Shown: piece after piece, positions 1-7,366 of the stretch | Position numbering within the stretch: position 1 is the stretch's first letter | Layout: each line of letters begins with the position of its first letter | From: Streptomyces soli | Lineage (GTDB): Bacteria > Actinomycetota > Actinomycetes > Streptomycetales > Streptomycetaceae | Assembly (NCBI RefSeq): GCF_003999195.1 | Contig: NZ_RJVR01000274.1 | Location: 1 to 51,778, forward strand | Length of the DNA: 51,778 nucleotides | Direction: 5' to 3' | The notes under the pieces: generated by a model | What the model saw: the letters and a program-made list of their open reading frames with translations, nothing else | Database searches by the model: none | Told to the model about the DNA's origin: nothing | Translations under genes and position numbers: made by a program

Positions 1-1
1 A

Positions 2-484
2 AGCCTCAACCCCGTGCGGTGGCTGGCGGGCGTGATCCGCTGCCGGTTCGACTTCGACAAACAGGTGGCCATGCGGCTGGCCGAGCAGATGGGCGCAACC
101 CCGGCCGAGACACTCGAGAGGTTCCGCCGAGTCGTCACGAGCACGACCAAACCACCCCTCCCGACCGTGGCGATGCTCGGCGAATCGATCGTGCACGGGG
201 AGGACATCCGGCGGCCGCTGGGCATCCGCCACGACTACCCGATCGAAACGGTCACGCAGGTGGCCGAGTACTACCAGGGCTCCGACCTCCCCGTCCTCAC
301 CAAAGGGCGGATCGGCGGCCTACGACTCGTCGCGACCGACGGACCCTTCACCGCCGGCTCCGGACTGCTCTTGTCCGGCACCACCCTGGCGCTGACAATG
401 GCGATGACCGGACGCACGACGTACTGCGACGAACTCCACGGCGACGGTGTCACGACCCTGCGCGACCGCTGCGGGACCCCTTGA
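2..484 (+). CDS. DinB/maleylpyruvate isomerase-family protein, 3' part only
   Basis: The reading frame is open at the left edge of the window, so the N-terminus is missing; the GTG at 14 is probably an internal Val. About 160 residues are visible. The C-terminal block (LLLSGTTLALTMAMTGR, then DELHGDGVTTLRDRC) resembles the end of actinobacterial proteins of the mycothiol-dependent maleylpyruvate isomerase type (TIGR03083/DinB-like), where this Gly-rich stretch precedes the stop. These are small cytosolic thiol-linked transferases or isomerases whose substrate is usually unknown. The metal ligands of the N-terminal helix bundle lie outside the window. The gene ends at a TGA at 482-484 and is followed by a decayed region, so it probably marks the edge of the conserved chromosome there. 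Family assignment is from pattern recognition only. Confidence 0.6.
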   Translation, partial: SLNPVRWLAGVIRCRFDFDKQVAMRLAEQMGATPAETLERFRRVVTSTTKPPLPTVAMLGESIVHGEDIRRPLGIRHDYPIETVTQVAEYYQGSDLPVLTKGRIGGLRLVATDGPFTAGSGLLLSGTTLALTMAMTGRTTYCDELHGDGVTTLRDRCGTP

Positions 485-604
485 GCCGGCGCCCGGACGC
501 CGTACAGCCGGAGTAGGAGACACCCGCCTCGCACCACAGCGAGAACCCCGACAACCACCCCAACCAGTACCCCACGAGAACCGACGGATGATCAGAGCAA
601 ATGA

Positions 605-946
605 TCACGGCCCGCATCCTGCGGGCTCACACCTGACCACTGTTTCGGCGGTGGCGGCCTTGGCGCGCTCGGATGCGGCGATGTCGCCCTGTGTCTTGGC
701 CTTGTCCCGCTCGACCTCGGCGATGGCGCGCTGCGCCTTGGCATCGGCCGCGGCGGTCTTCGCCGTCTGCTCCGCTGCCTCCGCCTTGGCCTGGGCGGGC
801 TTGGCCATGGTGGCGTTCTCCGCGGCCTTGGTGGCCTGCACCGCGGCACCATCGGCGGCGGCCTTGGCCTGGTCGGCGGCCTCCTGCGCGGCGGCCCGGC
901 GGAACTCCGCCTGAGAGGCGTGCGCCTGCGTCTGGGCCAGCGCCAT
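605..946 (-). pseudogene. Ala-rich coiled-coil protein remnant (ALF-repeat-like C-terminus)
   Basis: Minus-strand frame of 113 residues from the first ATG. The same Ala-rich coding character continues upstream for about 25 more codons (about 1020) and then turns into Arg/Pro-rich sequence that meets an in-frame TGA at 1079-1081 without any ATG or GTG. The protein is almost entirely Ala/Lys/Glu/Asp heptad-like sequence (for example AAADAKAQRAIAEVERDKAK), as in the C-terminal coiled coils of large secreted Streptomyces ALF-repeat and polymorphic-toxin-like proteins. A perfect hairpin (GCCCGCA, 610-616; TGCGGGC, 620-626) lies at its 3' end. I read it as the surviving tail of a larger gene cut near 1.02-1.08 kb, next to the integrase fragment. 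A short free-standing gene starting at 946 cannot be excluded. Confidence 0.4.
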
Positions 947-1119
947 CAGCGTCTTGCTGTCGGCCGCCGAAGCGCGCGTCGCGTTCGACGCGGTCTCGGT
1001 GGCCTTCGCTACCGCCGTGGCAGCGGCGGCCGACGCCTTGGGCGGGCGCCGGCGGGGCGCTCGTCCGCGCCGGGCACCTCAGCTCGCCTCTGCCACGAGT
1101 GCGCGGGCGTTGGCTCCAC

Positions 1120-1160
1120 GGGCTGTCTCAAAAACGTGATCGCCGAACCATCGTGGATAC
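1120..1160. mobile_element. Possible insertion-sequence end
   Basis: The motif GGCTGTCTCAAAAACGTGAT resembles the terminal inverted repeat of several actinobacterial insertion sequences. It lies where the coiled-coil remnant ends and about 200 bp before the integrase fragment. I found no matching opposite end and no intact transposase frame, so at most a one-ended remnant is present. Confidence 0.25.
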
Positions 1161-1357
1161 CCTGTCCTGTCATGGGCGAGCCGATCGCCGCACCTCTCAG
1201 GACCTCGGCTCAGTTGCTGCCGAAACTCGTGGACAATTCGATGCCGCGTCAGGGTCTGAGCGGCTCCCAAACCGCTGTCGAGGCGCTGCTCGATCTGGTG
1301 GACAGAGCCAGTCATGGTGGTGACGCGTCGTCTTCGAGGATCAGGCGAGCCGCCTGC

Positions 1358-1725
1358 GCGTATCGGGCTGGCGGTGCTGATTCCGAAGACGGCGGCAAGG
1401 TGCAGGGAGTCGGGGCCGCGGTTGAGGGCTTCCTCCGGCCAGCGGTCCACGCGGAGCCGGTCGAGGGTGGCCTTGTGGCCGCGGAACAGGTTGTTGATGT
1501 AGTAGCTGGTGACGGGCCGGGTGTCGTAGGCGGTGCGTCCGGAGACGAACAGGTGGGGGTTGGCGGTGGATGGCCAGCGGCCTCTGCGGTGGACGAGGTA
1601 GTCCTTGATGACTTTGAGGGACAGGTCGTCGAGCTGGCGGACGTGGCTGGCGACGGTGATGCGCCGGTCGCCGAGATCTACGTCGTCGAGTTGGAGTCGG
1701 CGGATGTCGCCGGGGCGAGCGGCAT
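1358..1725 (-). pseudogene. Tyrosine recombinase/integrase C-terminal fragment
   Basis: About 122 residues in one frame match the C-terminal region of Streptomyces site-specific integrase-like proteins: ARPGDIRRLQLDDVDLGDRR, then RPLxxL-type spacing, HRRGRWPSTANPHLFVSGRT, RVDRWPEEALNRGPDSLHLA and AVFGISTASPIR. The Arg of the catalytic box (ARPGDIR) is visible, but the sequence before it lies in another frame and the normal C-terminal tail (RYADxAR type) is lost after ASPIR. No start codon or N-terminal SAM-like domain is present on either side; the long frame that contains it upstream is only the antisense of the HAD gene. It is therefore a remnant that cannot make an active recombinase, and it marks a former mobile element beside the duplicated HAD gene. 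Confidence 0.6.
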
Positions 1726-1948
1726 GCGGCACCATGCCCCGCTGTTTGTCGCCGCCACGCGCGCCCGTGACGCCCTCAGCATCACCTGGCACGGCGATCC
1801 CAGCCCGTTTCTGGCGGAGCCGGCGGTTGAACGGGGCTGAGAGGCTCACACCTACCGACTGAGATCTCCTCCGAACCAGGTGCGGTTCATTCGCGATCGT
1901 TACCCTTGAGCCACACCGTAAGCCCCGTGCCCGCAGGAGAGTCTCACC

Positions 1949-2728
1949 ATGGCAGAGCGCAAGTCCATCGAGTCCTGGCTCACCGACATGGACGGCGTAC
2001 TGATCCACGAAGGGATTCCGATCCCGGGCGCGGACGCCTTCATCAAGCGGCTGAGGGAGTCCGGGAAGCCCTTCCTGGTGCTGACGAACAACTCCATCTA
2101 CACCCAGCGTGACCTGCACGCCCGGCTGGCGCGGATGGGTCTGGACGTGCCGGTGGAGAACATCTGGACGTCGGCGCTGGCCACCGCGAAGTTCCTTGCC
2201 GACCAGCGTCCCGGTGGCACCGCGTACGTCATCGGTGAGGCGGGCCTGACGACCGCCCTGCACGACATCGGGTACGTCCTGACCGATACAGACCCGGACT
2301 TCGTTATCCTCGGCGAAACTCGGACGTACTCCTTCGAGGCCATGACAAAGGCAGTGCGGCTCATCAATGCGGGTGCCCGCTTCGTCGCCACGAACCCGGA
2401 CGAGACCGGGCCGTCAGCCGAGGGCGCACTGCCGGCCACTGGCGCGGTCGCGGCGCTGATAACCAAGGCGACGGGTGTGGACCCCTACTTCGTGGGCAAG
2501 CCGAACCCGCTGATGATGCGGGCCGGGCTGAACGCGATCGGGGCCCACTCCGAGACCAGCGCGATGATCGGCGACCGAATGGACACCGACATCGTGTCGG
2601 GCACGGAGGCCGGCATGGAAACGGTGCTGGTGCTTACCGGTCTGACCCAGGCGAGCGATGTGGAGCGCTTCCCTTACCGGCCGACCCGGGTCGTGAACTC
2701 CATCGCGGATCTCGTCGACGAGATCTGA
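1949..2728 (+). CDS. HAD-IIA family hydrolase (NagD-like)
   Basis: Complete 259-residue protein. The DxD nucleophile/acid pair is in [13 protein letters not shown] (Asp13, Asp15), the Thr/Ser motif II in LVLTNNS, the motif III Lys in FVGKPNPLM, and the motif IV acidic pair in IGDRMDTDI. The large cap between motifs II and III and the total length fit NagD/AraL-type class IIA phosphatases, which dephosphorylate small sugar phosphates or nucleotides in the cytosol. The start has a purine-rich ribosome site (GGAGAG, 1937-1942). A diverged, truncated paralogue faces it from the other strand (2852-3229). The gene stands directly beside integrase and IS remnants, so it may have arrived with a mobile element while the truncated copy was the resident. 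The true substrate is unknown. Confidence 0.85.
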   Translation: MAERKSIESWLTDMDGVLIHEGIPIPGADAFIKRLRESGKPFLVLTNNSIYTQRDLHARLARMGLDVPVENIWTSALATAKFLADQRPGGTAYVIGEAGLTTALHDIGYVLTDTDPDFVILGETRTYSFEAMTKAVRLINAGARFVATNPDETGPSAEGALPATGAVAALITKATGVDPYFVGKPNPLMMRAGLNAIGAHSETSAMIGDRMDTDIVSGTEAGMETVLVLTGLTQASDVERFPYRPTRVVNSIADLVDEI

Positions 2729-2775
2729 CCCCGCACCCTGCGCGCCCCGATACGATCTAGCGTGAAGGTCTCCGT

Positions 2776-2850
2776 GTGGCAACGCGCGCGTTCCGTGCAC
2801 GGACCATCACCGTAGGCGACATCAGCAGGCCAGGGCGAAGTATGTTTTGG
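2776..2850 (+). other. Possible truncated 5' end of a lost gene
   Basis: A GTG at 2776 with GAAGG just upstream opens a 24-codon frame ([16 protein letters not shown]...) that ends in TAG exactly where homology of the truncated HAD paralogue stops (about 2852). A TACGAT box lies at 2751-2756. This looks like the promoter-proximal stump of a gene cut by the same rearrangement, but the stretch is too short to identify and may be chance. Confidence 0.2.
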
Positions 2851-3229
2851 TAGTGCGGGTCTCGCCGAGGACGACGTAATCCGGGTCGACGTCGGTGAGG
2901 ACATAGCCGATGTCGTGCAGCGCGGTGGTCAGCCCGGCCTCGCCGATCACGTACGCAGTGCCGTTGGGGCGCTGGTCGGACAGGAACTTGGCGGTGGCGA
3001 GGGCGGAGGTCCAGATGTTCTCGACCGGCACGTTCAGGCCCATGCGGGCGAGGCGAGCGTGCAGGTCGCGCGGCGTGTAGATGGAGTTGTTGGTCAGCAC
3101 CAGGAAGGGCTTCCCGGACTCCTTCAGCCGGTTGAGGAAGGCGTCGGCGCCCGGGATCGGAATCCCTTCGTGGATCAGCACCCCGTCCATGTCGGTGAGC
3201 CACGATTCGATCGGCTTGCGTGTCGACAT
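2822..3229 (-). pseudogene. Truncated HAD-IIA hydrolase paralogue
   Basis: The first 126 residues are strongly similar to the complete HAD hydrolase at 1949-2728 (same [20 protein letters not shown] block and same LTNNSIY and [18 protein letters not shown] stretches), then homology stops abruptly after LGETRT at about 2852. The frame continues with nine unrelated residues (TKTYFALAC) to a stop. Motifs III and IV of the HAD fold (Lys and the acidic pair) are missing, so it cannot be an active phosphatase. At the DNA level the two copies differ at many third positions, so they are old paralogues and not a fresh duplication. The start codon lies only 9 bases after the stop of the LAATG protein gene, which suggests it once formed an operon with that gene and is the resident copy. 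Confidence 0.75.
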
Positions 3230-3238
3230 GATCTCAGC

Positions 3239-4102
3239 CTAATGGCGGCGCCGCGCCGCCGTGAGGAGGGCTGCGCCCACGGCGATCAGGCCCAGCGCGG
3301 CGAGGGCCGTGCGGCCGGTGCTCCCCGTGGCGGCGAGCTGCGGCGGCCCGGCCACGGGGTCGCGTCGCGGCGGGACGGCCGCCGGTGCCGGTGCCGGTGT
3401 TTGGGCCGGTGCCGGTGCCGATGTTTGGGCCGGTGCCGGTGCCGGTGTTTGGGCCGGTGCCGGTGCCGGTGCCGATGTTTGGGCCGGTGCCGGTGCCGGT
3501 GCCGATGTTTGGGCCGGTGCCGGCGTCTGGGCCGGTGCGTCAGTCGGCGCCGGCGTCGCGGCCGTCGGCATGACGTCGAACTCGTACGGTGCCGACTCGC
3601 CCACCCAGTCGCCGTCCGTCCCCCTGCGCTGCATCACCGTCGCCGACGCCGTGACATGGCCCCGCGCCGTCCCCCGCTCGAAGCGCAACCTCAACCGCAC
3701 GGTCAGGCTCCCGTGCGGCGCGATCGTCGTGCCCGGGCCGTTCTCACCGCCCACGACCCCGACGTTCTCGTCGTTGTCCGTATGGTCGAGGTGCACCGCC
3801 CGCCATGCCCCCGTCTCCGGGTCCTCGTAGTCGAGGCGAACGCGACGCGGCGTCAGGGCCCGCTCGCGGTCGACCAGCACGATCACCGGATGCAGGTCGC
3901 TGCGCTCGGCGCCGCTGGCGTTCCGCAGCACCACGTCGAAGCGGTGCGGCCCGCTGCCGGCCTCGTATCGTGCCGGCCCCCCGGTCAGCCACGTCCGGAT
4001 CGGGAAGTCCTCGGCCCTCGCGGGTGCCTGCGCCTGCGGCAGGCAGGCCACGGTGCCCACCAGGGTCGCGGCGCTCACAAGCAGTCTCTTCCGGCATCTC
4101 AT
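3239..4102 (-). CDS. LAATG sortase-anchored cell-wall protein with Ala-Pro linker
   Basis: 287 residues from the ATG at 4102 (GAGAGG ribosome site); a longer upstream frame is only translated repeat DNA. Residues 1-30 form a Sec signal peptide. Residues 33-178 form a globular domain of unknown family, probably beta-rich, with charged surface strands. Residues 183-242 are a low-complexity linker of PAPAQTSAPAPA units. The end is the cell-wall sorting signal: LAATG at 256-260, a hydrophobic helix, then ARRRH. Streptomyces class E sortases prefer LAxTG, so the protein is expected to be covalently linked to peptidoglycan with its N-domain exposed. It lies 9 bases before the truncated HAD gene on the same strand. 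The ligand or function of the exposed domain is unknown. Confidence 0.8.
   Translation of the reverse strand: MRCRKRLLVSAATLVGTVACLPQAQAPARAEDFPIRTWLTGGPARYEAGSGPHRFDVVLRNASGAERSDLHPVIVLVDRERALTPRRVRLDYEDPETGAWRAVHLDHTDNDENVGVVGGENGPGTTIAPHGSLTVRLRLRFERGTARGHVTASATVMQRRGTDGDWVGESAPYEFDVMPTAATPAPTDAPAQTPAPAQTSAPAPAPAQTSAPAPAPAQTPAPAPAQTSAPAPAQTPAPAPAAVPPRRDPVAGPPQLAATGSTGRTALAALGLIAVGAALLTAARRRH
3381..3536 (-). repeat. In-frame tandem repeat coding for the Ala-Pro linker
   Basis: Units of 18 and 24 bases built from GCCGGTGCC plus GGTGTTTGG or GATGTTTGG are repeated in tandem. All unit lengths are multiples of three, so gain or loss of units changes only the wall-spanning linker length of the LAATG protein. 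Confidence 0.85.
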
Positions 4103-4194
4103 ATGACCGGAACCTCTCACGCCCCCGCGTCCGCCTCCCGCCTCGACGCGGCCACCCCCCACCGCATCCACCCGTTCGCAGTACGGCCAGTTAC

Positions 4195-4345
4195 CTCCCC
4201 CCCACCCCGTCCCTTCCCGAAACCAGGGGGCTCTCACCCAAACCTTCGTTTGGGTGGGGGTCCCCCCGGCCGAAGGCTGGGGGAGTGCCCACCCCCTGGA
4301 CCCCTGAACGCCCTTCGGGCGTGTCCTCAAACGCTGGACCGGCTG
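4195..4345. repeat. Dispersed GC-rich palindromic repeat, copy A
   Basis: Carries the modules CCCCACCCCGTCCCTTCCCG, CACCCAAACCTTCGTTTGGG, GGTGGGGGTCCCCCCGGC and a small hairpin ACGCCC-TTC-GGGCGT (about 4308-4322). The same modules recur near 27.97, 46.13 and 49.93 kb and inside the gene at 38.87 kb. Here the element lies between the GH6 gene (ends at 4352) and the LAATG gene (starts at 4102), so its hairpins may also end GH6 transcription. Confidence 0.7.
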
Positions 4346-4351
4346 AATTTG

Positions 4352-5371
4352 CTAGGGCGCCGCGTTGCGGGCTAGGCCGAGGGCGTATTCGGGCCACCAG
4401 GTGCCGGCGGCGGGGCCGCCTTTGCAGGGGCCGTCGGAGTCGCCGGGGCGTTTGATCCAGAGGTAGGCGTCGATGTGGCGGTCGGCGGTGTGGGTGGTGG
4501 GGGGGACGCCGAGGCCACGGCCAGGGGGGTTGCACCAGGCTTCGTCGTGGCCGCCGGGGAGGGGGCCGCGGCCGTTGCGGCTGGTGTCGATGACGAAGTG
4601 CTTGCCGCCGAGGTCGGTGGAGAGCTCCATGCCGTAGGCCTTGTTGGCCTCGGTTGTGTAGAAGTTGGACGTGTTGAGGGCGAAGCCGTCGGCCCGGGCG
4701 ATGTCGGCCCGTTGCAGGGGCCCGACGAGACTGCGCGGGTCGCGGACCCAGCCGGCGTTGCCGGCGTCGAGGTAGACCTTGGTGTGGGGGAGGGTCTTGA
4801 GGGTGTCGATGGCGTACATGAGGAGGGCGTAACGCTCCTCGTGGTAGCGGGCCGGGGTGCAGCCGTCGACGATGTGCGTGAGCGCGTCCGGCTCCAGTAT
4901 CACCGTGGCTTCGCGGTTGCCGATGCCGGCGGCGACCTCGTTGAGCCAGGCCCGGTACGTGTTGCCGTCGGCGGCGCCGCCCTTGGAGTACTGGCCGCAG
5001 TCGCGGTGCGGGATGTTGTAGAGGACGAGCAGGGCGCGGCGGCCGGCGGCGGCTGCGGCCTCGGTGAAGCCGCGGGCCTGGCCCTCGGGGTCGTCGACGT
5101 CGATCCATTCGGCGACGGGTTCGGAGGCGATCCGTTCGAGCAGCCGGGCGTCGTCGGCTCGGCCGTCCTTCTTCCACTTGGCGACCTGGTGGGCGGCCTC
5201 GGAGTCCGGGTTGACCCAGAAGGGCGCGCCGGACATGGCGGCCGACGGGGCGGGCGCGACGCCGCGGCCCTTCCCTGTGCTGAGGCAGCCCCCGAGCAGC
5301 GCGGCCAGCAGGCCGAACGCGAAGACGGCGCAGGCGGCCCTGCGCACCGGGCCGGTGTTGGTGCCGTGCAT
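4352..5371 (-). CDS. cslZ: Glycoside hydrolase family 6 lipoprotein (CslZ-like)
   Basis: 339 residues from the ATG at 5371, chosen because GGGGGAG sits 7 bases upstream and a lipoprotein signal follows directly (LLAALLGGC, lipid-modified Cys about residue 29). GH6 signatures are PFWVNPDSEAA, the YNIPHRDCGQYS block, ILEPDALTHIV with the catalytic-acid-region Asp, and DTSRNGRG near the C-terminus. GH6 enzymes cleave beta-1,4-glucan with inversion. In S. lividans a GH6 enzyme (CslZ) is encoded just after cslA-glxA and is thought to trim the tip glucan; here it lies downstream of glxA on the same strand but after two other genes and a strong terminator (5724-5771), so it must have its own promoter. 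The symbol is given by analogy of family and position. Confidence 0.85.
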   Translation of the reverse strand: MHGTNTGPVRRAACAVFAFGLLAALLGGCLSTGKGRGVAPAPSAAMSGAPFWVNPDSEAAHQVAKWKKDGRADDARLLERIASEPVAEWIDVDDPEGQARGFTEAAAAAGRRALLVLYNIPHRDCGQYSKGGAADGNTYRAWLNEVAAGIGNREATVILEPDALTHIVDGCTPARYHEERYALLMYAIDTLKTLPHTKVYLDAGNAGWVRDPRSLVGPLQRADIARADGFALNTSNFYTTEANKAYGMELSTDLGGKHFVIDTSRNGRGPLPGGHDEAWCNPPGRGLGVPPTTHTADRHIDAYLWIKRPGDSDGPCKGGPAAGTWWPEYALGLARNAAP

Positions 5372-5723
5372 CCACTCCCCCTTGGATGGCGGGACGAGAC
5401 CGGTCAGCACCAATCCTGACATACCACACCGTCAGAAGGTGGTGTAGATGCGGCCGAACGGGGCCGGATCGGACGTCGTGGGCGTGACGTGGCGTCAAGT
5501 CGCCCTACCGTGCCGCCGCTCGTCTGTTCTACGCTGGGTATGCGGCCTTTTGTGGCTTCCCCTGTTTTCTTCCCAGCCTGGACGAACAGCGCCCGATGAG
5601 CACGACGCCGTCGGTGCGAGGCCGGTCGTGTGCCGTAACCGTCAGCCACCGTCACCCGAGTTTTTTTTCCTGCCTCCCCAGGCCGCCCGACCTCTCCCGC
5701 AGTCCGGCCGCCCACGGTGAGGG
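5372..5723. other. Intergenic region upstream of the GH6 gene
   Basis: About 350 bases without a convincing gene. It must contain the promoter of the minus-strand GH6 gene, because a terminator lies upstream. An interrupted repeat ACCACACC-N7-GGTGGTGT is near 5423-5446 and a run of T residues is at about 5661-5668. I see no CebR-type TGGGAGCGCTCCCA box. Confidence 0.4.
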
Positions 5724-5771
5724 GCGTCCGGCCGGCGGCCTCCAGGGGGAGCGGATCCGCCGGCCGGACGC
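5724..5771 (-). terminator. 15-bp hairpin ending the cslA-glxA-Gfo-UPF0303 unit
   Basis: Perfect inverted repeat GCGTCCGGCCGGCGG (5724-5738) and CCGCCGGCCGGACGC (5757-5771) with an 18-base loop, 4 bases after the stop of the UPF0303 gene. There is no U-tract, as is usual in Streptomyces. It separates the upstream operon from the GH6 gene. Confidence 0.75.
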
Positions 5772-5775
5772 GGGG

Positions 5776-6243
5776 TTACATGAACCGGGTCAGGGCCTCG
5801 ACGACCAGGGCGTGGTCCTCGGCCTGCGGCAGGCCCGAGACGGCGACGGTACCGATGACACCGACCCCCTCGACGCGCAGCGGGAACGCGCCGCCGTGCG
5901 CGGCATAGCGGTCCGGGTCGAGACGGGAGGAGGCCTCGAAGGTCGTGCCCTTGGCGCGGAAGCGAGTCCCGACGAGGTAGGAGCTCTCCAGGTAGCGGTC
6001 GACGACGCGGCACTTGCGGTCCAGCCACGCGTCGTTGTCCGGGGCGGTGCCCGGCAGGGCGTAGTGGAAGAGCTGGTGGCCGCCGCGGCGGATGTCCGCC
6101 ACGACCGCGGCCTCGCGCTCGCGGGCGAGGTCGACCAGCAGGGCGCCGAGCCGCCAGGCGTCGTCGTTGGTGAAGCGGGTGAGGATGAGGCCTCGCTCCT
6201 GGGCCTCGATCTCCGCGATGAGCGCGGTGGCTTCCACGGTCAT
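5776..6243 (-). CDS. UPF0303 / HbpS-like heme-degrading-domain protein
   Basis: 155 residues, cytosolic, no signal peptide. The sequence (RFTNDDAWRLGALLVDLARE, GGHQLFHYALPGT, ARVVDR-type helix, AAHGGAFPLRVEGVGVIG, VSGLPQAEDHALVVEAL) is the whole-length pattern of the UPF0303 family (PF03928-type fold, often labelled heme-degrading). The biochemical role is not settled in most members. Its ATG overlaps the TGA of the Gfo/Idh gene (ATGA, 6240-6243), so the two are translationally coupled. The hairpin at 5724-5771 ends the unit. The pair sits between glxA and the GH6 gene. Family call is firm, function open. Confidence 0.85.
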   Translation of the reverse strand: MTVEATALIAEIEAQERGLILTRFTNDDAWRLGALLVDLAREREAAVVADIRRGGHQLFHYALPGTAPDNDAWLDRKCRVVDRYLESSYLVGTRFRAKGTTFEASSRLDPDRYAAHGGAFPLRVEGVGVIGTVAVSGLPQAEDHALVVEALTRFM

Positions 6244-7313
6244 CCCTTGTCCCCATTGATCGTGACCGTACGGCCCTCGCGGGCGGACAGCCGCGCCGCC
6301 TCCAGGACGTCCAGGGCGTCGGCGGCCTGCGCGGCCGTGACGGGCGAGGGCGTGCCGTCGCGGAGGGCGGCGGCGATGGTGGCGTAGTACGCCGGGTAGT
6401 CGCCCGGGAGGGTGGGGACCGGGCGGGTGTCGTCGCCGGCGCCGACCGTGCCCCAGGCGGACTCGGGCTCGGTGCCCCAGCCGGGGCCGGGGCGCGCGCC
6501 GTCGCGCAGGGCTGCCTCCTGGGGGTCGAGGCCGTACTTGACGTAGCCGGCGGTGCTGCCCAGCACGCGGAAGCGGGGGCCGAGGCGGGCGGCCGTGGCG
6601 CTCATCCACAGGTGGGAGCGGACGCCGCCGGTGTGGGTCAGCGCGATGAAGGTGTCGTCGTCCACCTGCGCGCCCGGGCGGCGGATGTCGGACTCGGCGT
6701 AGACCGTGGCCACCGGCCCGAACAGGGTCAGGGCCTGGTCGACCAGGTGGCTGCCCAGGTCGTAGAGCAGCCCGCCGATCTCCGCCGGGTCGCCGGATTC
6801 CCGCCAGCCGCCCTTGGGCTGTGGCCGCCACCGCTCGAAGCGGGACTCGAAGCGCTGTACGGTACCCAGCTCGCCGGCGTGGATGAGGTGGACCAGGGTG
6901 AGGTAGTCGTTGTCCCAGCGGCGGTTCTGGAAGACCGACAGCAGCAGCCCGCGCCCCTCGGCCAGTGCGGCGAGCGCCCGGGCCTCGGCTGCGGTCCCCG
7001 CGATCGGCTTGTCGACCACCACGGGCAGGCCCGCCTTGAGCGCGGCCTCCGCGAGCGGGACGTGCGTACGGTTCGGCGACGCCAGCACGATCAGGTCGAG
7101 CTCATCCGCCCGCGCCCACAACTCCTCCGGCGCCGCCGCGACCCGTACCCCCGGATGCTCGGCGCGGGCCTGCGCCTGGCGCTCGGGGTTGGCGGTGACG
7201 ACGGTGTCAAGGGTCAGGTCGTCGGTGCCGGCGATCAGGGGGGCATGGAACACGGATCCGGCCAGGCCGTAGCCGACGAGTCCGACGCGGAGGGGAAGGG
7301 CGGGATTGCTCAT
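6240..7313 (-). CDS. Gfo/Idh/MocA-family oxidoreductase
   Basis: 357 residues from the ATG at 7313 (AGGTGG ribosome site). N-terminal Rossmann motif VGLVGYGLAGSVFHAPLI, the VASPNRTHVPLAEAAL strand-loop, the EKP-type motif as VVVDKPIAGT, then the C-terminal alpha/beta domain with GGLLYDLGSHLVDQ, which holds the usual Asp/His pair of the active site. Members are cytosolic NAD(P)-dependent dehydrogenases, mostly of sugars or inositols. It starts 53 bases after the glxA stop with no hairpin between them and is coupled to the UPF0303 gene by an ATGA overlap, so it may be read from the cslA promoter. The substrate cannot be told; a sugar or glycan-derived compound would fit the setting. Confidence 0.85.
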   Translation of the reverse strand: MSNPALPLRVGLVGYGLAGSVFHAPLIAGTDDLTLDTVVTANPERQAQARAEHPGVRVAAAPEELWARADELDLIVLASPNRTHVPLAEAALKAGLPVVVDKPIAGTAAEARALAALAEGRGLLLSVFQNRRWDNDYLTLVHLIHAGELGTVQRFESRFERWRPQPKGGWRESGDPAEIGGLLYDLGSHLVDQALTLFGPVATVYAESDIRRPGAQVDDDTFIALTHTGGVRSHLWMSATAARLGPRFRVLGSTAGYVKYGLDPQEAALRDGARPGPGWGTEPESAWGTVGAGDDTRPVPTLPGDYPAYYATIAAALRDGTPSPVTAAQAADALDVLEAARLSAREGRTVTINGDKG

Positions 7314-7366
7314 GGCGTCCACCTAAGCAACGTGGTCACCAGGGCGCAAACCCGCCCCCTCCCTGG

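Noticed and set aside
1079..2263. 394-codon minus-strand frame as one protein
   Set aside because: Only residues matching the integrase tail (1358-1725) look real; the rest is antisense of the HAD gene and unrelated sequence.
4103..4330. N-terminal extension of the LAATG protein
   Set aside because: Upstream codons are translated repeat DNA; the ATG at 4102 has a ribosome site and is followed directly by a signal peptide.
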